Below, one piece after another: positions 16,213 to 23,994 of a DNA stretch of 50,732 nt; position 1 is the first letter of the stretch, and every line of letters starts with the position of its first letter. Both the position numbers and the translations under genes were made by a program. Origin of the DNA: CAZWKX01 sp964614095 (GTDB lineage Bacteria; Actinomycetota; Acidimicrobiia; Spongiisociales; UBA11373); NCBI GenBank assembly GCA_964614095.1, contig CAZTJO010000014.1, positions 1 to 50,732 on the forward strand, in the 5' to 3' direction. The notes under the pieces are model-generated. The model searched no databases. It was not told the DNA's origin and saw nothing but the letters and a program-made list of their open reading frames with translations.

Positions 16213-16645
16213 CAGCGATCTCGCTGACGTCTCGGACCCATTGTTCTTTGGGCAGCGCGTCCGCGGCCAGCTTCAGGGTGCCCAGATTGGTGATGTCGAG
16301 GATCCATGTTGTGTCGACCTCGGCTGCGTTGACCTCGAGGACCACATCGAAGGCCCGGCCTTCACCCTTGCCGATCACTTCGGCCCGCTGCCAGTCGCCT
16401 GCGCCGGATGCTTCGAGCAGGTCTAGGAGCAGATGCCCTCTCTGGACCTGGCCGTCGATCTCGACCTCGGCGAGCGGCAGCTCGGCGGCGAGCCGGTCCA
16501 GAGTCCAGGCGGCGATGGTATCGCCGTGTTGGGTGACAAGCAGGACAACTTCAAACCCGCCACCTGACGGTTCGGCGGCGTTGGAGCAGCCGATGACGGC
16601 GAACACGACCACCACGATCGTTGCCGCCTTCCATCGCAAGCTCAC
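16205..16645 (-). CDS. Small lipoprotein with molybdopterin-oxidoreductase-like fold (tentative)
   Basis: 146 aa. Hydrophobic N-terminus ends in the lipobox VIGCSN. The remainder is β-rich, with GHLLLDLLEASGAGDW near 70 and the ending LPKEQWVRDVSEIAV, both recalling the shape of SUOX-type molybdopterin-binding domains (LSDLLxxAG ... WVKxVxxIxV) but without a cofactor Cys in the usual place. The GTG at 16645 has AAAGGAGG only 2 nt away; the TTG at 16639 would have better spacing, so the start is ambiguous by two codons. First gene of the leftward trio. Confidence 0.6.
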   Translation of the reverse strand: MSLRWKAATIVVVVFAVIGCSNAAEPSGGGFEVVLLVTQHGDTIAAWTLDRLAAELPLAEVEIDGQVQRGHLLLDLLEASGAGDWQRAEVIGKGEGRAFDVVLEVNAAEVDTTWILDITNLGTLKLAADALPKEQWVRDVSEIAVE

Positions 16646-16752
16646 GACCTCCTTTATAGTCGCCGCCGGCTATGCCGTCGTCGGCGCGCCGTAGCCGGGG
16701 GTGCGGCGGTCAATCGCGAAAAAGAACTTCCTACCGCACTTGTCGACATCGC

Positions 16753-16794
16753 TTGTGCACAACCCCCTGTGGATTGCTGTGGAAATGTGGAACA
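16753..16794. repeat. Cluster of DnaA-box-like 9-mers
   Basis: TTGTGCACA (16753-16761), TGTGGATTG (16768-16776), TGTGGAAAT (16778-16786) and TGTGGAACA (16786-16794). Each differs from the TTATCCACA/TGTGGATAA consensus at 2-3 positions. There is no dnaA or dnaN nearby, so it is not taken as oriC. Confidence 0.35.
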
Positions 16795-16924
16795 CGTGGC
16801 GCTCATTGGATCGGTTGGTGCCACCTGGCCACAGCAGTGTGCAGGCCGAACTCAGAAATCGCCAGAAACAAGCCAATTGGAGCCGGTTGACTACCCACCG
16901 CCCCACTCCTAGGTTCGGTGATGC

Positions 16925-17004
16925 AAGGCCCGAAGTGCCGAATCGATCCGAATCCTCGTTTGGGGAAGTGCGGGGTGGGGGATCGGAGAGGTTCTTCGGG
17001 CCTT
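16925..17004. repeat. Perfect 11-bp inverted repeat enclosing a nested 6-bp stem
   Basis: AAGGCCCGAAG (16925-16935) pairs with CTTCGGGCCTT (16994-17004). Inside, CGATCC (16944-16949) pairs with GGATCG (16979-16984), with symmetric 8-nt internal loops and a further possible CCTC-GTTT-GGGG hairpin at the tip. Begins 23 nt after the Clp1-like stop on the minus strand, so it may be a 3'-UTR structure or terminator, or an independent RNA. Confidence 0.5.
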
Positions 17005-17026
17005 AGCGCGTCGGTGAGGACTCGGC

Positions 17027-17911
17027 TCAGCCGATGCCGAACATCAGGTCGCGCAGCTTCACCCGATGCACGTTGAACGTCTCGAGGTCGATGGTGAGCG
17101 AACCGAGGCGCAGGCCGCGCATGCCCTCGCCGGCGTTGGTGATCACCCGGAGCAGGCCGTTGTCATGTTCCAGCGCTCCCAGGCCCAGACACCGGCCGGT
17201 GCCGTCCATGACGCCGACCAGCACCCCGTGCAAGCTGCTCAAATCGAGTCCGGCGGGGAGAGTGGGAGCGAACACAGTGGATCGCACCCTCCACCTCTGC
17301 AGCGGCTCGGCAAACGCTTCGGCAAACGCCTCTGCCCTCTTGGCCCTGCGGTCCTCGGGCGTGGGGGGCCGCAGCGCTGGATCGACGGGCGCCACCTCGA
17401 CGTCGGCGCTGAAAAATCGACGCAGCATCCCAACAAGAGGCTCGAGCTCGGCGCCACGCTGGAGACCGACGATGACGTCGGGCCGGCACAGCAGCGCCTT
17501 GTGGTATTTGAGCGCCTGGCCGGCAACGCCGGAGATGTCGCTGGTGGTGTCGATGACGAGGAGATCGACATCCCTGCGGGCGGTGTCGACGAGCATCGAG
17601 GTGCCGACCACCTGCTGCAATACCATACCCTCCGGGGAGTTAGATCCGACAAACTGAATGGCGTCGGCCCGGCTCAAATCCTCGGCATCGGCGGCGGTGC
17701 TCACCAGGTGAAGACCAATACACGTGGGCGGTCCGGTCACCGTCTGGTCGACGTCGGCATCTATGTAGGCGGCGGTTCTGCCCGCCGCCACCGCGGCCGC
17801 GAGCAGCTTGCGGGCGAACGAGGTCTTTCCCGTATCTCTGGCCCCGACGAGCATGACAACTCCGCGGCGGCATACATCATCGATGAGTCCTTCGTGAATG
17901 TCGGCGGCCAC
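17027..17911 (-). CDS. Clp1/Nol9/Grc3-like P-loop protein (polynucleotide-kinase family)
   Basis: 294 aa. GTG start with GAGGAG upstream. Walker A GARDTGKTS (23-31), then the element DADVDQTVTGPPTCIGL (51-67), which corresponds to the DxDxGQ...P motif of Clp1/Nol9/Grc3 RNA 5'-kinases; VDLLVIDTTSDI (about 115-126) is Walker B-like. The C-terminal part (about 215-294) is a β-rich domain ending in a short conserved-looking strand. Members phosphorylate RNA or DNA 5'-hydroxyls, but bacterial versions are mostly uncharacterised. Divergent from the DUF62 gene, with a TACAAT -10-like box on the minus strand (17936-17941). Confidence 0.72.
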   Translation of the reverse strand: MAADIHEGLIDDVCRRGVVMLVGARDTGKTSFARKLLAAAVAAGRTAAYIDADVDQTVTGPPTCIGLHLVSTAADAEDLSRADAIQFVGSNSPEGMVLQQVVGTSMLVDTARRDVDLLVIDTTSDISGVAGQALKYHKALLCRPDVIVGLQRGAELEPLVGMLRRFFSADVEVAPVDPALRPPTPEDRRAKRAEAFAEAFAEPLQRWRVRSTVFAPTLPAGLDLSSLHGVLVGVMDGTGRCLGLGALEHDNGLLRVITNAGEGMRGLRLGSLTIDLETFNVHRVKLRDLMFGIG

Positions 17912-17978
17912 CGCGTCTCCTCGTCGTGGCTGCCGATTGTATGCCTGCGGCCGCTAGAGGCGGCCGGCCGCTGCTGGG

Positions 17979-17984
17979 TATGCT
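17979..17984 (+). promoter_or_regulatory. Candidate -10 box (TATGCT), leaderless start
   Basis: TATGCT ends 9 nt before ATG 17994; no SD. Lies in a GC-rich palindromic stretch (17946-17972). Confidence 0.35.
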
Positions 17985-17993
17985 GCAGCCGCC

Positions 17994-18812
17994 ATGAACG
18001 AACCTTCGCTTCCCATCGCCTTCCTGTCGGATTTCGGGCTGGTGGACGAGTTTGTGGGGGTGGTACATGGGGTCGTGGCGCGGGTTGCTCCCGAAGTCCG
18101 TGTGATCGATGTCACCCACCAGGTACGCCGTGGCGACGTGCGCGCCGGGGCGCTGGCGTTGCTTCGGGCGGTGCAGTACCTGCCTCCCGGTGTGGTGCTG
18201 GCGGTGGTCGACCCGGGTGTTGGCACCGAGCGGCGCGGCATCGCCGCCTCGACGCCGTGGGGGTCTTTTGTGGGCCCGGACAACGGCCTGCTGGCACCGG
18301 CGGTGGCAATGGTCGGGGGTGCCCAGCGTATTGTCTCGCTCGAGAATCCACGGTTCCGGCTGCCCGGCGATGGAGTCACTTTTGACGGCCGGGACGTGTT
18401 TGCTCCCGCTGCTGCCGTGCTGGCCTCCTTTCAGGCCACACTCGACGATCTCGGGCCCGATATCCCTGCAGAATCGATCACGCCGCTTCTACTGCCCCTC
18501 GCCGAGGTGGGTGACAATGTGGTGAGGGGTGAGGTGTGGTGGATCGATGGCTACGGCAATGCCGAGACGAACGTGGCCCCGGATGACCTGCGCGCTTTGG
18601 GGCTCGATGTAGGCGACGCCGTGGCCGTTGGGATCGGGTCGGTGACTCGCGTCATGGTGTGGCGTCTCGGCTACGGCGAATCCGGCGAGTTGGGTGTGGT
18701 GAATGTGGACTCCTACGGCATGGTGGCCGTGGCCGTTCCGGGGGGTAGGGCCGACGAGGCCTTTGGCTTGTCAGCGGGCGTCCCCATCGGTTTCGGGAAG
18801 CCAGCGGGATGA
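17994..18812 (+). CDS. DUF62 SAM hydroxide adenosyltransferase-like protein with altered catalytic His
   Basis: 272 aa. Fold shared with fluorinase and chlorinase. N-terminal domain has FLSDFGLVDEFVG (10-22), VVDPGVGTERR (71-81), GPDNGLL (94-100); the C-terminal β-domain has WIDGYGNAETN. Family members hydrolyse S-adenosylmethionine to adenosine and methionine using an Asp-Arg-His set. Asp73 and Arg80 are present, but the His of the usual FHGRDxFAP motif is Asp131 (TFDGRDVFAP). This may lower or change activity. Start ATG 17994 has no SD and a -10-like box 9 nt upstream. Confidence 0.85.
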   Translation: MNEPSLPIAFLSDFGLVDEFVGVVHGVVARVAPEVRVIDVTHQVRRGDVRAGALALLRAVQYLPPGVVLAVVDPGVGTERRGIAASTPWGSFVGPDNGLLAPAVAMVGGAQRIVSLENPRFRLPGDGVTFDGRDVFAPAAAVLASFQATLDDLGPDIPAESITPLLLPLAEVGDNVVRGEVWWIDGYGNAETNVAPDDLRALGLDVGDAVAVGIGSVTRVMVWRLGYGESGELGVVNVDSYGMVAVAVPGGRADEAFGLSAGVPIGFGKPAG

Positions 18813-18843
18813 AAGCCGGCTCGCGGCCGGGGTGGTGACCAGG

Positions 18844-19089
18844 GTGCGCCGGCTTAGCGTCATCGTCGAGGCCGGATGCCCGACCTGTGCCTCCGGGTTG
18901 AGGAGGGTGAAACGCTGGGCGGCGGTGCTCGGGTTCGTCGTCGGAGTATTGGACGGCGAGAGAGCTGGATGGGAGAACACTGCGGCCGATCGGTGCCCGG
19001 TCGTTCTCGCCGCGGACGGGAGGGTGCTTGCTGCCGGCCGGCTGAGAGGTTTGGGCCGGCGGCTGCTGGGGGAGCGGCTCTGCAGTTAG
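18844..19089 (+). CDS. Glutaredoxin-like small protein with CPTC motif
   Basis: 81 aa from GTG 18844 (GTG 18832 and 18835 are in-frame alternatives). A first β-strand RRLSVIVEAGCPTC leads into a CxxC site followed by a helix, then CPVVLAADGRVLAAG, the cis-Pro strand of thioredoxin folds. It is likely a redox-active or sensor glutaredoxin-family protein in the cytoplasm. Genes for such proteins commonly precede rex in Actinobacteria, which supports the call. Confidence 0.6.
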   Translation: MRRLSVIVEAGCPTCASGLRRVKRWAAVLGFVVGVLDGERAGWENTAADRCPVVLAADGRVLAAGRLRGLGRRLLGERLCS

Positions 19090-19147
19090 GGGCGACGATC
19101 GAAAACGCGAAAACCAAGGCTACGGGGTTTGGTGTTATTGGACCCGC

Positions 19148-19153
19148 TATATT
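19148..19153 (+). promoter_or_regulatory. Candidate -10 box (TATATT) of rex, leaderless start
   Basis: TATATT ends 8 nt before GTG 19162. The longer frame start at 19129 would lie upstream of this box. Confidence 0.4.
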
Positions 19154-19161
19154 GCGCGCTT

Positions 19162-19785
19162 GTGAAGGACCGGCTTCCAGGCGTAACCGTCCAGCGTCTG
19201 CCCCTCTATCTGAAGTGTCTCGACGACCTGCCCGCCGGGCAGGTTCAGCTGTCTTCGGATGAGTTGGCGGCCCGGATAGGTCTCAATGCGGCCATGGTCC
19301 GCAAGGATCTCTCCTACCTCGGCTCCTACGGTGTGCGCGGAGTCGGCTACGAGGTGGAGCATCTCCGTTTCTACATAAGGCAGGCCCTCGGCCTCAATAA
19401 CGAATGGCCCATAGTCATCGTGGGCATCGGCAATCTGGGGCGGGCCCTGGCCAAATTCGATCGATTCAGCAGCGAGGGATTCCATGCCGTCGGGCTGTTC
19501 GACAACGATCTGGAGAAGATCGGAGACCAGGTCAACGGACTCGTTATCGAACCTGTGGAGGATCTTCCGGCGGCGGTAGCCGATAGGTCGGTAGTTATCG
19601 GAGTCATCGCCACGCCGGCGCATGCCGCGCAGGAGGTGGCCGAACTGCTGGCCGGGTCCGGCGTGCGCTCGATCCTCAACTTCGCGCCCACAGTGATCAA
19701 GGTGCCGGCCGGGGTGAAGGTGCGCCAGGCGGATTTCTCCACCGAGATGCAGGTCCTCGCCTTCTACCTCCACGACCGGCCCTGA
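19162..19785 (+). CDS. rex: Redox-sensing transcriptional repressor Rex
   Basis: 207 aa. N-terminal winged helix (LPLYLKCLDDL, then SSDELAARIGLNAAMVRKDL and SYLGSYGVRGVGY) and C-terminal Rossmann domain with GIGNLGRALA, binding NADH/NAD+. NADH releases Rex from DNA, so respiratory and fermentative genes respond to the redox state. GTG 19162 is chosen because family proteins begin with a few residues before the PxxTVxRLPLY motif and because TATATT is correctly placed for leaderless transcription. The neighbouring nuo operons are natural targets (Rex controls nuo in Streptomyces), but no clear TTGTGAA-N-TTCACAA operator was found upstream of either nuoA. Confidence 0.93.
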   Translation: MKDRLPGVTVQRLPLYLKCLDDLPAGQVQLSSDELAARIGLNAAMVRKDLSYLGSYGVRGVGYEVEHLRFYIRQALGLNNEWPIVIVGIGNLGRALAKFDRFSSEGFHAVGLFDNDLEKIGDQVNGLVIEPVEDLPAAVADRSVVIGVIATPAHAAQEVAELLAGSGVRSILNFAPTVIKVPAGVKVRQADFSTEMQVLAFYLHDRP

Positions 19786-19835
19786 GCCGTCATCGAATCC
19801 CCGACGGGGGATATCACCTCCCGTCCTGCCGGCCC

Positions 19836-19841
19836 TAGCCT
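19836..19841 (+). promoter_or_regulatory. Candidate -10 box (TAGCCT), leaderless start
   Basis: TAGCCT ends 6 nt before ATG 19848; a pyrimidine-rich CCTCCT follows, no SD. Weak TATCAC at -35 distance (19812). Confidence 0.35.
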
Positions 19842-19847
19842 CCTCCT

Positions 19848-21083
19848 ATGCCCTCCACTGCCGAGGTGGTTGTTGTCGGCGGCGGTCCCGGTGGCGCGGC
19901 CGCCGCCTACTGGCTCGCCCGGCGTGGGCACCTCGTCATGCTGATCGAGAAGCGAGAGTTCCCCCGCGCCAAGACCTGCGGTGACGGCCTCACGCCTCGG
20001 GCCATACACGAACTCCTCGAGATGGGATTCGATTTCTCCAGTTCCGAGTTTCATCGCTGTAGGGGTCTTCGTGCCGTGGCAGGCGGGCTCACTCTCGAGC
20101 TGGAGTGGCCCGAGCACCCGGTGTATCCCAGCTGGGGCGGGGTGATGCGTAGAAGTGACCTAGACGGCCAGGTGGCGCGTCTGGTCGAGGAGCAGGGTGT
20201 TGTGGTGCACCAGGGGACCGTGGCCCGGCCCCTGCTCGGGGACGGCGGTGTCGTGGCCGTCGCTCTGGAGCACAACGGGGAGACCGAGATGGTGTCTCCT
20301 CGGGCCGTCGTCGTCGCCGACGGCTCGCTGAGCCGGTTCGGGCGGGCCCTGGGCGCCCGGCGTGACGAGCGCCGCCCGTTCGGCCTCGGCGCCCGCGGCT
20401 ATTTCAGCAGCCCTCGATCCGATGACGACTATCTGGAGAGCTACCTCGACCTTCGCCAGAGCGGCTCGGCGCTTCCCGGATATGGGTGGATCTTCCCTCT
20501 GGGCGATGGCACGGTGAACGCCGGTGTCGGAGTGATCTCGACCTTCCATCGTTGGAAAGAAGTGAACACGTCGACTCTGTTGGATGTGCTGGTCGCCACG
20601 GCCGATCCGTCTTGGGGCCTTTCCGCCGCTGGTGCCATCGGCAGACCTGCCGGAGGCAAGCTGCCCATGTCGTTCTCGGTAGGTCCGTTGGTCGGGGCCA
20701 ATTGGGTTCTGGTAGGCGATGCCGCCGGTGCGGTCAACCCCTTCAACGGTGAGGGCATCGCCTATGCGTACGAGACCGGGCGTGCCGCCGCCCGGCACGT
20801 CTCCACGGCCCTGGGCGCCGATGATCTCACGCGCCTTCAGGGATACCGGCAGGAGATCGAAGATCGGTACGGCCTCTATCACAGGGTGGGCCGAGCCTTT
20901 GTACGTCTCATCGGAAGGCCCGGGGTGATGCCGCTGCTAACCCGCACCGGGCTGCGCTCACGCCCGCTCATGGAGTGGGTGATGAAGGTCATGGCCAATC
21001 TCCTCGATCCTGCCGACCAGGGGGCGGGATTCGCCGCCTACCGTGCCCTCGAGCGCCTGGTGCAGATCGGGCCCGAGCCCTAG
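19848..21083 (+). CDS. Geranylgeranyl-reductase-family flavoprotein (MenJ-like menaquinone reductase)
   Basis: 411 aa. FAD-binding GGGPGGAAAA (11-20), the substrate-side motif KTCGDGLTPRA (about 43-53), a second nucleotide-binding ADGSLSRFGRA region (about 153-163) and GDAAGAVNPFNGEGIAYAYE (about 290-309). These enzymes saturate isoprenoid double bonds; mycobacterial MenJ reduces one isoprene unit of menaquinone. Position directly between rex and nuoA1 supports a quinone substrate, though archaeal-type lipid or chlorophyll-type isoprenoid substrates are possible for the family. The C-terminal region (about 350-411) is helix-rich and may contact the membrane. Confidence 0.85.
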   Translation: MPSTAEVVVVGGGPGGAAAAYWLARRGHLVMLIEKREFPRAKTCGDGLTPRAIHELLEMGFDFSSSEFHRCRGLRAVAGGLTLELEWPEHPVYPSWGGVMRRSDLDGQVARLVEEQGVVVHQGTVARPLLGDGGVVAVALEHNGETEMVSPRAVVVADGSLSRFGRALGARRDERRPFGLGARGYFSSPRSDDDYLESYLDLRQSGSALPGYGWIFPLGDGTVNAGVGVISTFHRWKEVNTSTLLDVLVATADPSWGLSAAGAIGRPAGGKLPMSFSVGPLVGANWVLVGDAAGAVNPFNGEGIAYAYETGRAAARHVSTALGADDLTRLQGYRQEIEDRYGLYHRVGRAFVRLIGRPGVMPLLTRTGLRSRPLMEWVMKVMANLLDPADQGAGFAAYRALERLVQIGPEP

Positions 21084-21143
21084 ACGGCTTGCCGCGACAC
21101 ATCGGGCCCGGCGGCCCGCTACCAGCGCGCGTTGTGCCATTGC

Positions 21144-21161
21144 CGCGAGTTCAGTCTCGCG
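21144..21161. repeat. Inverted repeat upstream of nuoA1
   Basis: CGCGAG-TTCAGT-CTCGCG: perfect 6-bp arms around a 6-nt loop, 61 bp after the flavoprotein stop and about 30 bp before the candidate -10 of nuoA1. Could be an operator or the 3' hairpin of the upstream gene; there is no T-run. Confidence 0.4.
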
Positions 21162-21190
21162 CGTCCAGACATGGGTGCCTCCCGGTGCTC

Positions 21191-21196
21191 TATCCT
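21191..21196 (+). promoter_or_regulatory. Candidate -10 box (TATCCT) of the first nuo operon
   Basis: TATCCT lies 30 nt before the nuoA1 ATG, leaving a leader with AAAGGGG SD. The -35 is not clear. Confidence 0.3.
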
Positions 21197-21226
21197 CCTC
21201 CCCGTCACCAGGAACAAAGGGGTTGG

Positions 21227-21642
<416 letters not shown>

Positions 21643-21643
<1 letters not shown>

Positions 21644-22104
21644 TGGCTCGGGCCGAGGGCTCGACGAGTCTGCTCACCACGACGCTGAACAAAGCGGTGA
21701 ATTGGGCCCGTACCAGATCGATGTGGCCGGCCACCTTCGGTCTGGCCTGCTGCGCCATCGAGATGATGGCGACCGGCGCCGCCCACCACGACCTGGCTCG
21801 TTTCGGCATGGAGGTATTCAGGGCCTCGCCCCGGCAGGCAGACTTGATGATTGTCGCCGGCCGGGTCTCGCAGAAAATGGCGCCGGTGCTTCGGCAGATC
21901 TACGACCAGATGGCCGAGCCCAAGTGGGTGATCTCCATGGGAGCTTGTGCTTCCACCGGGGGTATGTTCAACAACTATGCCCTCGTGCAGGGTGTCGACC
22001 AGGTGGTGCCGGTCGACATCTACGTGCCGGGATGCCCACCGGGTCCGCAGTCTCTGCAGCACGGGATCCTCACCCTTCACGAGAGAATTCAGAGGGGGAG
22101 CTGA
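21643..22104 (+). CDS. nuoB: NADH-quinone oxidoreductase subunit B, cluster N2
   Basis: 153 aa. Holds the terminal [4Fe-4S] cluster N2 that reduces quinone; ligands Cys36-Cys37 (GLACCAIEM), Cys102 (GACAS) and Cys131 (VPGCPP) are all present. The ASPRQADLMIV loop facing the quinone cavity is conserved. Start ATG overlaps the nuoA1 stop by one base. The N-terminus is short and has no extension. Confidence 0.95.
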
Positions 22105-22105
22105 C

Positions 22106-22567
22106 GTGGCGTTCACCGATCTGGCGGCCCGGTTCCCGCAAGCGGTCTTTCGCACTTCGTATGGCCAGGATGTGGTGCGGGTGGAGCGTGGCGACCTGGT
22201 GGCTTTTGTCTCGGCGGCGCGTGCGGACGGCTTCGATTTTTTCATCGACCTGTGCGCCGTGGACTATCTGACCCGCCGGCCTCACCGCTTTGAGCTGGTG
22301 GTGAACATCGTGTCCACCAAACAGGAGAGCCGCCTGCGCATCCTGACGGGCATTCCCGGCGGTGATCCGGTGGCCCCGTCGCTGACCGGCCTGTATGCCG
22401 GGGCCAATTTCTACGAAAGGGAGGCCTACGACCTTTTCGGGATTCGGTTCGACGGCCATCCCGATCTCACCCGCATCGTGCTGCCCGATGACTGGCAGGG
22501 CCATCCGTTGCGCAAAGACGCCCCGATGGGGTCGGTCCCCGTGCAGTTCAAGGAGGCGGACGCGTGA
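22106..22567 (+). CDS. nuoC: NADH-quinone oxidoreductase subunit C
   Basis: 153 aa, GTG start one base after the nuoB1 stop, with GAGGGGGAG SD. 30-kDa subunit of the peripheral arm. Signature ANFYEREAYDLFGIRFDGHP, followed by LPDDWQGHPLRKD. It is separate from nuoD (not the E. coli nuoCD fusion). Confidence 0.94.
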   Translation: MAFTDLAARFPQAVFRTSYGQDVVRVERGDLVAFVSAARADGFDFFIDLCAVDYLTRRPHRFELVVNIVSTKQESRLRILTGIPGGDPVAPSLTGLYAGANFYEREAYDLFGIRFDGHPDLTRIVLPDDWQGHPLRKDAPMGSVPVQFKEADA

Positions 22568-23994
22568 GCGATCCTCCCGACATGGTTACCGGCAATACCG
22601 AGGCTCCGAGCGGGGAAACGCAGGAAGCCGCGCCGGTGGGCGGTGCCGGGGAAGAGCGTCGGCGCCGCCACGACCTCTGGATGTCCGGCACCGAGGTTCC
22701 ACCCGACCTGGGCCGTTACACCGATGAAGGTTCGCAGGAGATGCTTGAGCACGAGGACGCGGGCATGCTGGCCGAGCAGTGGGGGACTCTGGTCAGCGAT
22801 GACTACCTCGAGGATCCGGCGGCTTCGGACGAGGAGACCCAGATCGTCAACATGGGACCGCAGCATCCCGCCACGCACGGGGTGCTGCGGCTCCAGGTCG
22901 AGCTGGAGGGCGAAACGATCCGCCGGGCTAAACCGATCATCGGCTATCTGCACACCGGTATGGAGAAGACTGCAGAGAGGCTGAGTTTCCTCCAGGGCCC
23001 CACCAACGTCACCCGCATGGATTACCTGTCGCCGTTTTTCAACGAGCTTTGTTTCTCCCTGGCTACCGAGCGGCTGCTCGGTATCGAGATTCCTCCGCGG
23101 GCCCGAGCGATCCGGGTGCTCATGACGGAGATGAATCGTGTGGCCAGCCACCTGGTGTGGCTGGCCACACAGGGCCTCGACATCGGCGCCCTGTCGATGA
23201 TGTTGTACGGCTGGCGGGAGCGGGAGCTATTCCTCGATTTCTTCGAGAAGGTCACCGGGCTTCGCATGAACCACAACTACATCCGTCCCGGCGGGGTGGC
23301 GGCCGATTTGCCCGACGGCTGGGAGGAGGACGTGGAGGCGATTCTGGCCGCCATGCCGGGTGGCCTTGCTGACTACGAGGGCATGCTCACCGAAAACCCA
23401 ATCTTCATCGAGCGGACCCAAGGCGTCGGCGTGATCACCCCCGAGGAGTGTCTGGCCTACGGGGTCACCGGGCCTGTGCTCCGGGCTGCGGGAGTCGATT
23501 GGGATTTGCGGAAGGTGGCTCCCTACTCGGGCATTGATCAGTACGAGTTTGAGGTCGTCACCGGGCAACACGGGGACACCTACGACCGGTATCTGGTGCG
23601 GCTCGAAGAGATGCGGCAATCGCTGGCGATAGTGCGGCAGGTGGCCGAGAGCATGCCGGCCGGTGACTACCGCAGTGACGATCGCAAGGTGACACCGCCG
23701 CCGCGGGCCCGAATCGACGAATCGATGGAGGCGCTGATTCACCACTTCAAGATCTTCACCGAGGGCTTCAAGGTGCCCGCAGGCGAGGTATACGAAGCGG
23801 TGGAATCGCCACGGGGTGAGCTCGGCATGTACCTGGTTTCCGATGGTGGCACCAAACCGTGGCGCCTGCATGTGCGCGGGCCGTCGTTCGCCAACGTGCA
23901 AGCCCTGCCGGTTTTGCTCACTGACTCTCTCATCGCCGACACCGTGGCCACGCTGGCTTCGGTGGATCCTGTGCTTGGGGACGTGGATCGATGA
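22564..23994 (+). CDS. nuoD: NADH-quinone oxidoreductase subunit D with long N-terminal extension
   Basis: 476 aa. 49-kDa subunit forming the quinone pocket with NuoB. The usual start of the fold, IVNMGPQHPATHGVLRL, begins at residue 94, so there are about 93 extra acidic residues. GTG at 22564 is well supported: AAGGAGG lies 7 nt upstream and GTGA overlaps the nuoC1 stop. Quinone residues His101 and His105 and Tyr154 (RMDY) are conserved, as is DIGA. The loop is GYLHTGMEK: the position that is Arg (and methylated) in human NDUFS2 is Thr131, as in Thermus and mycobacterial complexes. Confidence 0.95.
   Translation: MSDPPDMVTGNTEAPSGETQEAAPVGGAGEERRRRHDLWMSGTEVPPDLGRYTDEGSQEMLEHEDAGMLAEQWGTLVSDDYLEDPAASDEETQIVNMGPQHPATHGVLRLQVELEGETIRRAKPIIGYLHTGMEKTAERLSFLQGPTNVTRMDYLSPFFNELCFSLATERLLGIEIPPRARAIRVLMTEMNRVASHLVWLATQGLDIGALSMMLYGWRERELFLDFFEKVTGLRMNHNYIRPGGVAADLPDGWEEDVEAILAAMPGGLADYEGMLTENPIFIERTQGVGVITPEECLAYGVTGPVLRAAGVDWDLRKVAPYSGIDQYEFEVVTGQHGDTYDRYLVRLEEMRQSLAIVRQVAESMPAGDYRSDDRKVTPPPRARIDESMEALIHHFKIFTEGFKVPAGEVYEAVESPRGELGMYLVSDGGTKPWRLHVRGPSFANVQALPVLLTDSLIADTVATLASVDPVLGDVDR

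Larger units (their letters stand above)
16646..17026. other. 381-bp intergenic region, no convincing gene
   Basis: Lies upstream of the leftward lipoprotein gene and downstream of the leftward Clp1-like gene. It holds four DnaA-box-like 9-mers (16753-16794) and an 11-bp inverted repeat (16925-17004). Open frames here have no SD, no recognisable domain and atypical composition. TATAAA near 16655 on the minus strand could be a -10 for the lipoprotein gene. Confidence 0.6.

Noticed and set aside
16753..16794. Chromosome origin
   Set aside because: Only imperfect boxes, no dnaA, dnaN, rpmH or AT-rich unwinding region around it.
16950..16980. G-quadruplex in the G-rich stretch
   Set aside because: Only three G4-type runs are present, too few for a standard quadruplex.
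16701..17006. Plus-strand open frame of 101 codons and a minus-strand frame at 16670-16906
   Set aside because: No SD, no domain, unusual amino-acid composition, and they cover the DnaA-like cluster and inverted repeat; not supported as genes.
19798..19811. TCCCC-GACG-GGGGA hairpin after rex as terminator
   Set aside because: Only 5 bp, no T-run, and it lies just upstream of the candidate promoter of the next gene; not listed as a feature.
21120..21226. Rex operator upstream of nuoA1
   Set aside because: TTGTGCC at 21132 lacks the second half site; the inverted repeat CGCGAG/CTCGCG does not match the Rex consensus.
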